This document shows, piece by piece, positions 48,804 through 57,387 of a DNA stretch of 64,000 nt (its first letter is position 1; each line of letters begins with the position of its first letter). Under the pieces are notes generated by a model. That model worked only from the letters and a program-made list of their open reading frames with translations. It was not told where the DNA came from and made no database searches. Origin of the DNA: CAYNZV01 sp965217095 (GTDB lineage: Bacteria > Latescibacterota > UBA2968 > UBA8231); contig OZ244235.1 in assembly GCA_965217095.1 (NCBI GenBank), forward strand, positions 4,650,001-4,714,000, written 5' to 3'. A program made the translations under genes and the position numbers.

Positions 48804-49994
48804 CTACATATAGGGGGTCAGATCGAACCGCGCGCCGGCCTCCGCCGCGACATACGCCCCATAACAGACGGCCACGATGTCCCGAGCGATTTCGATCGTG
48901 CCCTTGGGGTCGCGGCCGTAGGCGATCGATTCACAGAAGTCCTGCAGCTCGTCTGGAAAACCGTTCATCCAATCCTCGTTCGGGTTGGTGAGCTGCCAAC
49001 CGGCCCGCGTCTCCACCTTTTCGCGAATGTAGGCGTCGCCAAGGACGGCTTCATCGGGTACGTAGGTCATCATGCCGGTGTTGGGATTGATGTTGCAGTG
49101 CACCACCGCCTTGCTGGCGTAGACGCTCAAGAGGTTCTGAATACCGCCCAATGTGATGTCCGCCGCCGTTAGCTGAGCTACCGAGCCGTCGGCGAAGGTC
49201 AGGAGCATGGAACCCCAGTCCTCACAGTCGTGCCATCCGGTTTGCACCCACTTTTCCTCTTCCCCAACGAAGGAAGCGATTTCAGTTATGTTGCCGACTT
49301 CGGCCACCACCGATTTGGGTTTGATCGGCTTCCCATTCCGGCGAATCCCCTCCTCGTATTTCAGGTAGAGCGCCCCAGCCACGGGGTGACAAGCTTTGTT
49401 ATAGAGACTGCCGCCACCGCAGTGCCGCCAAATCTTGGCGTATTCGGAGTGGGTGCCACTGTGGGATTCCTCAGCCACGATCCGCAGGATGGTGTTGTCG
49501 CTCTTGCTCAGCACCTCGTTGGCTTTCTGGATGCTCGGAGCGTAGATCCAGTTTTCGGCGTAACAAAGCTGCACGCCGTGGCGCGTGACGGCCTCGGCCA
49601 TGGCATCGGCCGAGGCCAGCGCGGCTTGGAACATGTCGCGCCGTGCGACCTCCTTGCCGACCGACTCCTGCTTGCCGTCGCCGAAAAAGCCGGTTAGAGG
49701 TTTTTCGCAAATGATGTCCTTGCCGGCGGCGGCCGCCTGGATCACCAGGGGGTGATGCTGGGCGTTTGGAGTGCACAGGTCGACCACGTTGATCTCCGGA
49801 TCCGCGAGCAGCTCCTCCACGGATGCGTATGCATGGTCCAGCCCGTGACCTTCCACAAACGCCTTGGCACCTTCCGCTGTCCTCGACGCAGCCCCTTTGA
49901 TCCGAATGTCCAGGCCGTAGACTCGGCGGTAGTTCTCTAGATGAAAGGAAGCCGCAAACCCATTGCCGACGACGCCGATTACCAGCGATTTCAT
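48804..49994 (-). CDS. Gfo/Idh/MocA family oxidoreductase
   Basis: 396 residues. The N-terminal Rossmann fold begins VIGVVGNGFAASFHLENYRR; the conserved IICEKPLTGFFGDGKQ carries the EKP motif with the catalytic-region lysine, and the C-terminal domain includes RHCGGGSLYNKACHPVAGAL, where the G-G-x-x-x-x-x-x-x-H pattern supplies the substrate-binding histidine. These enzymes oxidise or reduce sugars, inositols or related polyols with NAD(P). ATG 49994 is chosen because AAGGA precedes it; the frame is open much farther (to 50441), but that sequence does not look coding. Confidence 0.9.
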   Translation of the reverse strand: MKSLVIGVVGNGFAASFHLENYRRVYGLDIRIKGAASRTAEGAKAFVEGHGLDHAYASVEELLADPEINVVDLCTPNAQHHPLVIQAAAAGKDIICEKPLTGFFGDGKQESVGKEVARRDMFQAALASADAMAEAVTRHGVQLCYAENWIYAPSIQKANEVLSKSDNTILRIVAEESHSGTHSEYAKIWRHCGGGSLYNKACHPVAGALYLKYEEGIRRNGKPIKPKSVVAEVGNITEIASFVGEEEKWVQTGWHDCEDWGSMLLTFADGSVAQLTAADITLGGIQNLLSVYASKAVVHCNINPNTGMMTYVPDEAVLGDAYIREKVETRAGWQLTNPNEDWMNGFPDELQDFCESIAYGRDPKGTIEIARDIVAVCYGAYVAAEAGARFDLTPYM

Positions 49995-50163
49995 AACAAA
50001 CATCCTTGCGGATTGGTGAAGCTGACTGTTACCCTGCGAGCTGGAATTGTACGCGAGGAGTTCGATGCGCTCAAGCGGACCAAACTCACTCGAACGCCTT
50101 GCGCCCGACTTCACATTTTGCATATCCTCAGGGAGCGCAACGTTCAATCTGGAGGAACACACC

Positions 50164-51009
50164 ATGGCCGAGAACCGACCTACTGAGAAGCCCGATTCCG
50201 CGGGCGCAAGCATCGACGACATGCATCCGCAGAAACGGAAAAAGCTCAGTGCGGATGTATATGAAAAGAAGCTGGAGAAACTGAGCCTGGAGCTGGTCAA
50301 GATGCAGTATTGGATCAAGAAGGCGGGAAAGCGGGTCGTGCTCATCTTCGAGGGGCGTGATGCGGCAGGCAAAGGTGGCACGATAAAAAGAGTGGTGGAA
50401 CCCCTGAACCCGAGGGGTTGCCGCGTTGTTGCCCTGGGCACGCCTTCCGACCGCGAGCGGACCCAGTGGTATTTTCAGCGTTACGTCTCCCACCTCCCGG
50501 CCGCGGGGGAGATGGTCGTGTTCGATCGCAGCTGGTACAACCGGGCCGGTGTCGAACGGGTAATGGAGTTCTGTACCGATGAGGAGTACCTGGAATTCCT
50601 GCGATCCTGTCCGGAATTCGAACGCATGCTCGTTCGTTCCGGAATCGTGCTGTTGAAATACTGGTTTTCGGTAAGCGAGGAAGAGCAAGACCGCAGATTT
50701 CGCGGTCGCGCTAAGGATCCTATGCGAAGATGGAAGCTCAGCCCCATGGATCTGGAAGGTCGCGACCGTTGGGTGGAGTACTCCAAAGCGAAGGACGAGA
50801 TGTTCTTCTACACCGACATCGAAGAGGCACGGTGGAACACCGTCGAAGCAGACGACAAACGACGGGCGCGCCTGAACTGTATCGCCCACATATTAAACAC
50901 GATACCGTACGACGACGTGACCCCCGAACCGATCAAGCTGAAGAAGCGGAAAGAGTACGAACCGTACAAACGCCCGCCCAAACATCTCGCCGTCCCAGAG
51001 AAATTCTGA
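50164..51009 (+). CDS. ppk2: polyphosphate kinase 2
   Basis: 281 residues, PPK2 class I layout. Walker A IFEGRDAAGKGGTIKR, Walker B VVFDRSWYNRAGVERVM and the lid segment RRFRGRAKDPMRRWKLSP are all intact. It transfers phosphate between polyphosphate and nucleoside diphosphates, replenishing GTP or ATP. ATG 50164 has GGAGGAACACACC upstream; the frame extends to 50047 without good coding features. The 168-base divergent gap to the oxidoreductase should hold both promoters, but I cannot pick convincing hexamers. The sigma factor gene starts 56 bases after its stop. Confidence 0.93.
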   Translation: MAENRPTEKPDSAGASIDDMHPQKRKKLSADVYEKKLEKLSLELVKMQYWIKKAGKRVVLIFEGRDAAGKGGTIKRVVEPLNPRGCRVVALGTPSDRERTQWYFQRYVSHLPAAGEMVVFDRSWYNRAGVERVMEFCTDEEYLEFLRSCPEFERMLVRSGIVLLKYWFSVSEEEQDRRFRGRAKDPMRRWKLSPMDLEGRDRWVEYSKAKDEMFFYTDIEEARWNTVEADDKRRARLNCIAHILNTIPYDDVTPEPIKLKKRKEYEPYKRPPKHLAVPEKF

Positions 51010-51065
51010 GCGCGGAGTTACACCCCTCACCTGCGACTCCTGGTCGGGGTGATGCATCAAACTCT

Positions 51066-51680
51066 ATGACGGACGTTGACGAGTTCGAGCTGGTCCAACA
51101 GGCGCGCGACGGCGACGTCGCGGCGTTTGAAACGCTTCTGGACCGCTACCAGCAGCGCGTTCTGCGGATTGTTCTGCCGATCGTGAAGAACTCCATGGAT
51201 GCCGAGGAGGTTGTCCAGGACGTCTTTCTCTCCGTGTTCGAGAAGATCGACCGCTTTCGCGGCGACTCGAGCCTTTCGACCTGGATTCACCGCATCGCCG
51301 TAAACACCGCGCTCATGCGGCGACGACGCCACAAGCCGGGTGTCGATGTGCCGTTGGACGACGTTCTCCCTGCCTTTGAGGAGAACGGCCATATTGCCGC
51401 CGACGTTGCTGATTGGTCCCGAGAGGCGGCGGATCCGGCGTTGCAGGAAGAGGCCAGCGCGGTCATATCTGCCGCCGTAGATCAACTGGACGATAAGTAT
51501 CTAAGCGTTTTCATGTTGCGCGACGTGGAGGGATTCTCCACCGCAGAAACGGCCGGCATTCTCGAGCTTGGCATATCGGCCGTAAAGTCGAGGTTGCATC
51601 GAGCTCGCCTCTATCTTCGCAAGGAGCTAGCCGAGTACTTCGACCGACGAAACCGCCCGGAGGAAGATGTCAACGTGTAA
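51066..51680 (+). CDS. ECF (RpoE-type) RNA polymerase sigma factor
   Basis: 204 residues. Region 2 (AFETLLDRYQQRVLRIVLPI, then DAEEVVQDVFLSVFEKIDRF and STWIHRIAVNTALMRRRRH) and region 4 (LDDKYLSVFMLRDVEGFSTA, then ISAVKSRLHRARLYLRKEL) are typical of RpoE-like ECF factors. There is no region 1.1 or 3. ATG 51066 is followed by MTDVDEFELVQQARDGDVAA, the usual N-terminus. The next gene, a zinc anti-sigma factor, overlaps it by 14 bp, so the pair is translationally coupled and probably controls an envelope or stress response. Confidence 0.93.
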   Translation: MTDVDEFELVQQARDGDVAAFETLLDRYQQRVLRIVLPIVKNSMDAEEVVQDVFLSVFEKIDRFRGDSSLSTWIHRIAVNTALMRRRRHKPGVDVPLDDVLPAFEENGHIAADVADWSREAADPALQEEASAVISAAVDQLDDKYLSVFMLRDVEGFSTAETAGILELGISAVKSRLHRARLYLRKELAEYFDRRNRPEEDVNV

Positions 51681-51909
51681 GGAAGTGATTCAGGTGCTCA
51701 CCGAATACCTCGAAGACGATCTGAGCACAGAAGAGAAGGCGCGCTTCGAGCAACACATGTCCGAGTGCAGCCCGTGTATGGCGTTTCTGCGCACCTACGA
51801 AACCTCCAGCGAGCTGGCCACGAACGCTCTGCGAGCGAAGGAGATTCCAGACGAGCTGCAGAAGCGGGTTCGTTCCTTCCTCAGAGAAAAGCTCGGACTG
51901 CGTGGCTGA
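51667..51909 (+). CDS. zinc-finger (ZAS/zf-HC2) anti-sigma factor
   Basis: 80 residues. FEQHMSECSPCMAFL holds the HxxxCxxC zinc motif, and MSTCKEVIQVLTEYLEDDLS carries the leading Cys4 of the anti-sigma domain. No membrane segment is present, so this is a soluble anti-sigma factor that would sequester the ECF sigma factor encoded by the overlapping gene. Thiol oxidation or metal loss is a common release signal in this class; that is inferred. ATG 51667 lies 14 bp inside the sigma gene. Confidence 0.87.
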   Translation: MSTCKEVIQVLTEYLEDDLSTEEKARFEQHMSECSPCMAFLRTYETSSELATNALRAKEIPDELQKRVRSFLREKLGLRG

Positions 51910-51930
51910 GGTTCTGGGCCCTCGTTCTGC

Positions 51931-53547
51931 ATGAAGAAATCCCGTCGCAAGAACTCACCGAACCCTCAAAGCCAAACATCCTCGCCACCGACCGCGCCGG
52001 CGTATGTGGAGAGCCTGCGAGAGTCCGCCGAATCCCCTAAGGGGGTGCGCGGTGTGGCCCTGGGATTGGCCGTCGTTACCTTTCTGCTGGGCGCCTGGAC
52101 GTTTGATGCGAAACTCTCTCTCAGTGGCGACAACACCGAATTCATCACCCTAGCCCGCAGCCTCGCTCAAGGTACCGGGTTGACCCACATCAACACCGCG
52201 ACGCCGGCCCCGGCGACCAAATACCCACCCGGGTTCCCCCTGCTTCTGGCCCCTATGGAGCTCTGGGCTCCGGGGTCCTGGACGCCGATGAAATGGGTTG
52301 TCCTGGTGATGTTTACGGCTTCGGTGCCGCTCTTCTTCTACCTCATGCGCACCAGCCTCGGCACCCTGCCGTCCCTGTTCGCATCGGCGATCTGTCTCAC
52401 CATTCCCTTGCTGCAAGACTACGCTCACCAGGTCATGTCGGAAGTTCCGTACCTGGCATTCTCCGTCGCCGCGTTATTTCTCCTCAAGCGCTCCACTGAA
52501 GATCCGTCGCCACACGCTAACCGCTGGGTGCTTGCCGCTTTTGTGTGCACCATGGCGGCGTATTACATCCGCACGGTGGGCATCGTGCTCATTGCCGCCG
52601 CGGTTCTCTATTTCCTGCTGCGCGGCGAGAAGAAAAAGGGGCTGGTGTTCCTTGGGGCTGCGTTGTTGGCCTGGTTGCCCTGGACACTACGTAATCGGGC
52701 GGTTGGTGCGGGGGGTGTCTACCTGCAGCAGCTCTTCCAGATAAACCCGTACTTTCCCGACCAGGGACTGCTGGGCTTCGGCGGATTTGTCGACCGCGTC
52801 CTGCAGAACACGGTGACCTACTACCTGCAGATCCTGCCGTCCATCGGAAGCTACCCCGAACCGTACCAAGGGGCAGCGCACTTGTTGCCGCCGCTGTCGG
52901 CCGTCGTCGCCATCTCCATGATCTACGCCGGCGTTCACGCCTACCGCTCGCGCCGCGACCTCTTGCTGTTTATCTACACTGTTCTTTTCCTCGGCACGGT
53001 GGTGCTGTGGTACTGGAGCGGTGATCGTTTCCTGGTCCCGATCCTACCGCTGCTGCTCTACTTCACCGTGCGCGCCGGGTCAGACCTGTTGAACTTCGCG
53101 ACGCGTCGCGGGTTGCGTAACCCAATTCCGCTAGTGGCTGCCACGGCGCTGCTCCTGACGGTATTGTCGAACAACGCCATCGGTATGCAAAAACTAGCTG
53201 AGCGCGCCCGGGGCGATTACTACCCGAACTGGGGCAACTACTATCGCGCCGGGATGTGGTTGCGTGAGAACACGCCCGAACCCTCCATCGTGGCTTGTCG
53301 CAAGGGGTACTGGATGTACGTGGTATCCGGCCGACCATGTGTGCTCTACGCCTTTGACGATCCGGAAAGGGTTATAGCGGGGTTGGAGCAGAACGGAGTG
53401 GACTTCGTTATCGTCGATCAGCTCGGCTTTCGGCATACCGGCGACTATCTCGTTCCCGCCATCCAACAGTACAAGAAGCGATTCGAGGTCGTCTGGCATG
53501 CCGCCAATCCGGATACGTGGGTACTGAAGTTCGTGGCGCCCAACTAA
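51931..53547 (+). CDS. GT-C (GT39/ArnT-like) membrane glycosyltransferase
   Basis: 538 residues. A short basic, proline-rich N-terminal tail (MKKSRRKNSPNPQSQT) precedes about eleven membrane helices starting at GVALGLAVVTFLLGAW. The acidic first loop LSGDNTEFITLARSLAQGTG and later TKYPPGFPLLLAP match GT-C enzymes of the ArnT/PMT type, in which the aspartate near the first loop is catalytic. The C-terminal soluble domain includes AGMWLRENTPEPSIVACRKG. Donor is likely a polyprenyl-phosphate sugar, such as the product of the Dpm1-like enzymes encoded further on. It begins 21 bases after the anti-sigma gene. Confidence 0.8.
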   Translation: MKKSRRKNSPNPQSQTSSPPTAPAYVESLRESAESPKGVRGVALGLAVVTFLLGAWTFDAKLSLSGDNTEFITLARSLAQGTGLTHINTATPAPATKYPPGFPLLLAPMELWAPGSWTPMKWVVLVMFTASVPLFFYLMRTSLGTLPSLFASAICLTIPLLQDYAHQVMSEVPYLAFSVAALFLLKRSTEDPSPHANRWVLAAFVCTMAAYYIRTVGIVLIAAAVLYFLLRGEKKKGLVFLGAALLAWLPWTLRNRAVGAGGVYLQQLFQINPYFPDQGLLGFGGFVDRVLQNTVTYYLQILPSIGSYPEPYQGAAHLLPPLSAVVAISMIYAGVHAYRSRRDLLLFIYTVLFLGTVVLWYWSGDRFLVPILPLLLYFTVRAGSDLLNFATRRGLRNPIPLVAATALLLTVLSNNAIGMQKLAERARGDYYPNWGNYYRAGMWLRENTPEPSIVACRKGYWMYVVSGRPCVLYAFDDPERVIAGLEQNGVDFVIVDQLGFRHTGDYLVPAIQQYKKRFEVVWHAANPDTWVLKFVAPN

Positions 53548-53600
53548 CGTTGTGGGACGTCCGCTTGACACCTGTTTGAGTCGCCTTCTACATTGGCCAC

Positions 53601-55553
53601 GTGATTCACAGTAGCTTGCCAGCGGCTCTTATCCAGCGTTTGATCGGATGGGGCCGTGTCTGGGCGATTCCTTCCTTCGCATCCTACCTGCTTTGTAGTC
53701 TCGTCTTCACCTATCCGTTAGTCCTGCAACTGGGCTCCCACGTGCCCGGCGCGGGAGCCGGCGATGTTCCGGTCTACATCTGGAACCTGTGGTGGACCAA
53801 GTTCGCGCTCCTGGCAGGCACGAGCCCTCTCTACTCCGACTACATCTTCGCGCCCAACGGCGTGTCCTTGGTCTTCCACGCTTTTGTTTTCTTCAAGGCG
53901 CTGCTGGCTATCCCCATGCAAGGGCTGTTCAGCACGTGGACCAGCTACAACCTACTCATCCTCGAAACCTTCACCGTGTCGGCGTATTTCATGTGCCTCC
54001 TGGCACGGCACCTCACCGCCAGTGGCGCTGCCGCCTGGGTGGCGGGGTTGATCTACGGCTTCAGTCCGTACATGCTGACGCGGGGCACCGGTCACCTGAA
54101 CTATCTAAGCGGCGAGTTTATTCCGCTCTACGCGCTCTGCCTTCTGCGTCTGATCGATGAAGGTCGAGCCAGATGGGCCGTCGGCGGCGGGTTTTGTCTG
54201 CTGTTCACCGCCTACTGCGAGTACTACTACCTGATTTATCTGAGCATCTTCACCCTCGCTTTTCTCGCCTATCGTATCCGTCGCGATTCCACCTCGGTGC
54301 TGCGCCCTGACCTGGTCAAACCGTTTTGTTTGATGGGCGCCATCGCATTGGTGGGATTCTCTCCGATTCTCCTGGCCCTGCTGGCCGCGTCGGATAGTGG
54401 GTTCATCTACGGCGGGTGGAGTGGCTCGGCCAAGATGGGCGCAGACCTCTTGGCCTTTGTCGTGCCGCCGCCGGGCAGCCTGTTGTACGGCGATCTGGGC
54501 CGGAGTCTCTACGCCGTTTTCACCGGCGGTAACGCAATAGAAGGCACGGTTTTCGTTGGTTTTACGGTGTTGGCGCTGGCCGCATGGAGCTCGGTTCGAT
54601 TGCGCCGTGATTCCCAGGTCCGGTTTTGGGTGGGGCTCACCCTGCTGTTCTGGTTGTTATCGCTGGGCCCGCTCCTACACATCGGCGGAGATTTCGTATT
54701 TGGCTTCGGGCCCGTTCGGTTCTCGATCCCGCTGCCGTATTTCTTGGTGCATTACATCCCGTTGATCAAGGGTGCCCGCGTTCCCGCGCGTTTCGACATC
54801 ATGGTCAATCTCGGGATCGCGGTTCTCTGCGCTTTTACGCTGCGGCACCTGTTGCAGCTGACGACCAAAGCATGGCCTGCGACGGTTGGAGTTTCGCTGT
54901 TGATCGCGCTGGAGTACCTGAGGCTGCCGTACCCCACGGCGGAGGTAAAAATCCCCGAGTTTTACCGCGAGATCGCCGCTGATCCACGCGACGTTTCAGT
55001 CATGGAGGTTCCTCTGGGTTGGCGCACTGGGTGGGGCAGCACCGGACGCAGCCACGACTGGCAGCAGCTCTATCAGGTCGTGCACGAAAAACGCATCATC
55101 GGTGGATTCGCCTCCCGCGTTCCGGATAGCCAATTGCAGGCGATGACGAAGCTGCCGGGCATCGCTGAGTTGCTGCGGCTGCAGGAATCCGTACCTGTAG
55201 AACCTTCGCCCACCGCCGTCCGTCGGGGCGCCATTCGCGCGCAGGTTCTCGAACTGATCGAACATCTACCCGAATTCGCAGCGCAGCGTTTGGGAGCCAA
55301 TGCCTCGCTGCAACGATTCCTGCAGCCGGCGCCGAGCAGCGCACAGGCATCCGACGAAACCTCGACCTGGAGCCGATCCAGCGGTGCCAAGCTGGTCGAG
55401 GCGACGCAGCTGGGGTATATCGTGGTCCACCCGCCGTACAGCACCCTTGCGCCGCTCACCAGTTATCTCGAACGTGTATGGTCCTTGCGCAAGCTCTACC
55501 AACGCAACGGAATCATCGCATACGCAGTAGTCCCTGACACCTCCACCAAATAA
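53601..55553 (+). CDS. large polytopic membrane protein, GT-C-like
   Basis: 650 residues starting at GTG 53601. About eleven membrane helices; the first loop GDVPVYIWNLWWTKFALLAG and SDYIFAPNGVSLVFHAFVFF resemble GT-C transferases and related uncharacterised polytopic proteins of glycan loci. A soluble C-terminal domain of about 200 residues follows (VSVMEVPLGWRTGWGSTGRS). I cannot assign an acceptor or sugar. It ends 5 bases before the GT2 gene, so the two are co-transcribed. Confidence 0.7.
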   Translation: MIHSSLPAALIQRLIGWGRVWAIPSFASYLLCSLVFTYPLVLQLGSHVPGAGAGDVPVYIWNLWWTKFALLAGTSPLYSDYIFAPNGVSLVFHAFVFFKALLAIPMQGLFSTWTSYNLLILETFTVSAYFMCLLARHLTASGAAAWVAGLIYGFSPYMLTRGTGHLNYLSGEFIPLYALCLLRLIDEGRARWAVGGGFCLLFTAYCEYYYLIYLSIFTLAFLAYRIRRDSTSVLRPDLVKPFCLMGAIALVGFSPILLALLAASDSGFIYGGWSGSAKMGADLLAFVVPPPGSLLYGDLGRSLYAVFTGGNAIEGTVFVGFTVLALAAWSSVRLRRDSQVRFWVGLTLLFWLLSLGPLLHIGGDFVFGFGPVRFSIPLPYFLVHYIPLIKGARVPARFDIMVNLGIAVLCAFTLRHLLQLTTKAWPATVGVSLLIALEYLRLPYPTAEVKIPEFYREIAADPRDVSVMEVPLGWRTGWGSTGRSHDWQQLYQVVHEKRIIGGFASRVPDSQLQAMTKLPGIAELLRLQESVPVEPSPTAVRRGAIRAQVLELIEHLPEFAAQRLGANASLQRFLQPAPSSAQASDETSTWSRSSGAKLVEATQLGYIVVHPPYSTLAPLTSYLERVWSLRKLYQRNGIIAYAVVPDTSTK

Positions 55554-55557
55554 CCAG

Positions 55558-56298
55558 ATGGCAAGGCGGAGCCCGTTGGCAGAGCCCGAACGACCGACGC
55601 TCTACATCGTCATACCTGCACTCAATGAAGAGGAGATCATCCTCACCACGTTGAGGCGGATCGAGAACGAGTTGGATCTGGACTACCAGGTCATCGTCGT
55701 GAACGACCACTCCACCGATCGCACCGAAGAAGTGGTACGCTCGTTCGCCATCGAAAACTCCCACGTACAGCTGGTAAACAACGAGGGCAGCCGGGGGTTC
55801 ACCAACGCCTTGCGGGTGGGATACGACGCGGCGGGCGAGGGCGTGATCGTGACTATGATGGCGGATCTCTGCGATGATCCAAAAACCTTGCCGCGGATGT
55901 ATGAGAAGATCGTCGAGGGGTACGACGTGGTCTGCGGTTCCCGATACATGCCCGGGGGCGGGAAGGAAGCGGAAGACAGCGAGGTGAAAGGTGCGTTTTC
56001 GAGGTTTGTAGGTCTCTCGTTGCGCTGGCTCGTAGGCTTGCCGACCCACGACGTGACCAACGCTTTCAAGATGTATCGCAGCGAAATATTGAAGTCAATC
56101 ACGATCGAAGAGGCGGGTTTCGCCAGCTCGCTGGAGATTACGGTTAAGGCGTTTCTCAAAGGGTGTCGCATCACCGAGGTCCCCACGGTGTGGCGTGGGC
56201 GCACGGCAGGCAAATCGAAATTCAGCATGTTGAAGGGGGGAAAGGACTACCTGCGCTGGTACGTGTGGGCGGTCTTACTGCGGAAACACAAGTTTTAG
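55558..56298 (+). CDS. GT2 glycosyltransferase (polyprenyl-phosphate sugar synthase-like)
   Basis: 246 residues. The GT-A fold motif begins LYIVIPALNEEEIILTTL, with IVVNDHSTDRTEE as the nucleotide-sugar site. The usual catalytic DxD is here VTMMADLCDDPKTL, and GSRYMPGGG matches Dpm1/GtrB-type enzymes. There is no C-terminal membrane domain. It probably loads a sugar onto polyprenyl phosphate for the neighbouring GT-C enzymes (inference). It starts 5 bases after the preceding stop and converges on the epimerase 17 bases later. Confidence 0.85.
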   Translation: MARRSPLAEPERPTLYIVIPALNEEEIILTTLRRIENELDLDYQVIVVNDHSTDRTEEVVRSFAIENSHVQLVNNEGSRGFTNALRVGYDAAGEGVIVTMMADLCDDPKTLPRMYEKIVEGYDVVCGSRYMPGGGKEAEDSEVKGAFSRFVGLSLRWLVGLPTHDVTNAFKMYRSEILKSITIEEAGFASSLEITVKAFLKGCRITEVPTVWRGRTAGKSKFSMLKGGKDYLRWYVWAVLLRKHKF

Positions 56299-56314
56299 TC
56301 GACCCGGACTGGCC

Positions 56315-57379
56315 TTACGAACCGCGCTCCAGCGTTGCTTCGACGATCTCACCAATGATCCGTTCCGTGTCATACTGATAAGACCATTCAGGGTAGTGCT
56401 GCTGGAATCTGCGCACGTCGCTGATCCACCAGATATGGTCGCCCAGCCGCGCCTCCTCTCCCAAGGAGCACTCCAGTTTCCTGCCCGAATATTTCTCCGC
56501 CACGGCGATTGCCTCCAACATCGAGCAGTTGCTCTGGCGGCTGCCCCCCATATTATACACTTCGCCCGCCCGAGGTTCGCGAAAAAACTCCCAGAATGCG
56601 GCCACGAGATCGCGGCTGTGGATGTTGTCTCGCACCTGTTTTCCCTTGTAACCGAAGATGGTGTACGCTCGACCGGTCACGGCGCATTTGACCAGGTAGG
56701 CGAGAAACCCGTGAAGCTCAGCGCCGGAGTGAGCTGGGCCTGTCAGACAGCCACCGCGGAATGTGACCGTCTTCAGGTCAAAGTAGCGGCCGTACTCCTG
56801 GGTCATCACGTCCGCGGCCAACTTGGATGCGCCAAACACACTGTGCTTCGACTGGTCGATGGTCATGCCCTCGTCGATGCCGTGTTCGAAGTACGGGTGC
56901 GACTCGTCGATCTCCCAACGCGTCTCTAGTTCGACCAGCGGCAGGCGGTTCGGAGTATCTCCGTACACCTTGTTGGTGCTGCAGAAGATGAAGGCTGCCT
57001 GTGGGCAGTGATTGCGCGTTGCCTCCAACAGGTTCAGGGTGCCGTTGGCGTTTACGCTGAAGTCTGTAAGCGGCTCCTTGGCCGCCCAGTCGTGAGAAGG
57101 CTGCGCTGCGGCGTGAACGATCAGCTCGATCTCCGTACCGTACTGCGCGAACAAGCGGTTCAGGTCCTCGGCGTGGCGCACGTCGATGTCGTGGTGGCGG
57201 TAGTTACCCAGGCTCTTCTCTAGGGCCTGTCGGTTCCATTCCGTCGAGCCATCGGACCCGAAGAAGTACTGTCGCATGTTGTTGTCGACGCCGGCGATAT
57301 CCATCCCCTTGGCGTGAAAGAATCTCGCCGACTCGCTGCCGATCAGTCCAGCGGAGCCTGTGATCAGTGCAATACTCAC
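56315..57379 (-). CDS. NAD-dependent epimerase/dehydratase, CDP-tyvelose/paratose 2-epimerase-like
   Basis: 354 residues of the extended SDR family. NAD motif ALITGSAGLIGSESARFF, serine site FIFCSTNKVYGDTPNRL, and GYKGKQVRDNIHSRDLVAAF near the end. Where classical SDRs have YxxxK, this protein has HSVFGASKLAADVM: Phe replaces Tyr. It acts on a nucleotide-linked sugar; the exact activity is unknown. It lies 9 bases downstream of another epimerase on the same strand, and the two share layout but are clearly distinct. Confidence 0.85.
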   Translation of the reverse strand: MSIALITGSAGLIGSESARFFHAKGMDIAGVDNNMRQYFFGSDGSTEWNRQALEKSLGNYRHHDIDVRHAEDLNRLFAQYGTEIELIVHAAAQPSHDWAAKEPLTDFSVNANGTLNLLEATRNHCPQAAFIFCSTNKVYGDTPNRLPLVELETRWEIDESHPYFEHGIDEGMTIDQSKHSVFGASKLAADVMTQEYGRYFDLKTVTFRGGCLTGPAHSGAELHGFLAYLVKCAVTGRAYTIFGYKGKQVRDNIHSRDLVAAFWEFFREPRAGEVYNMGGSRQSNCSMLEAIAVAEKYSGRKLECSLGEEARLGDHIWWISDVRRFQQHYPEWSYQYDTERIIGEIVEATLERGS

Positions 57380-57387
57380 GCTTTACC

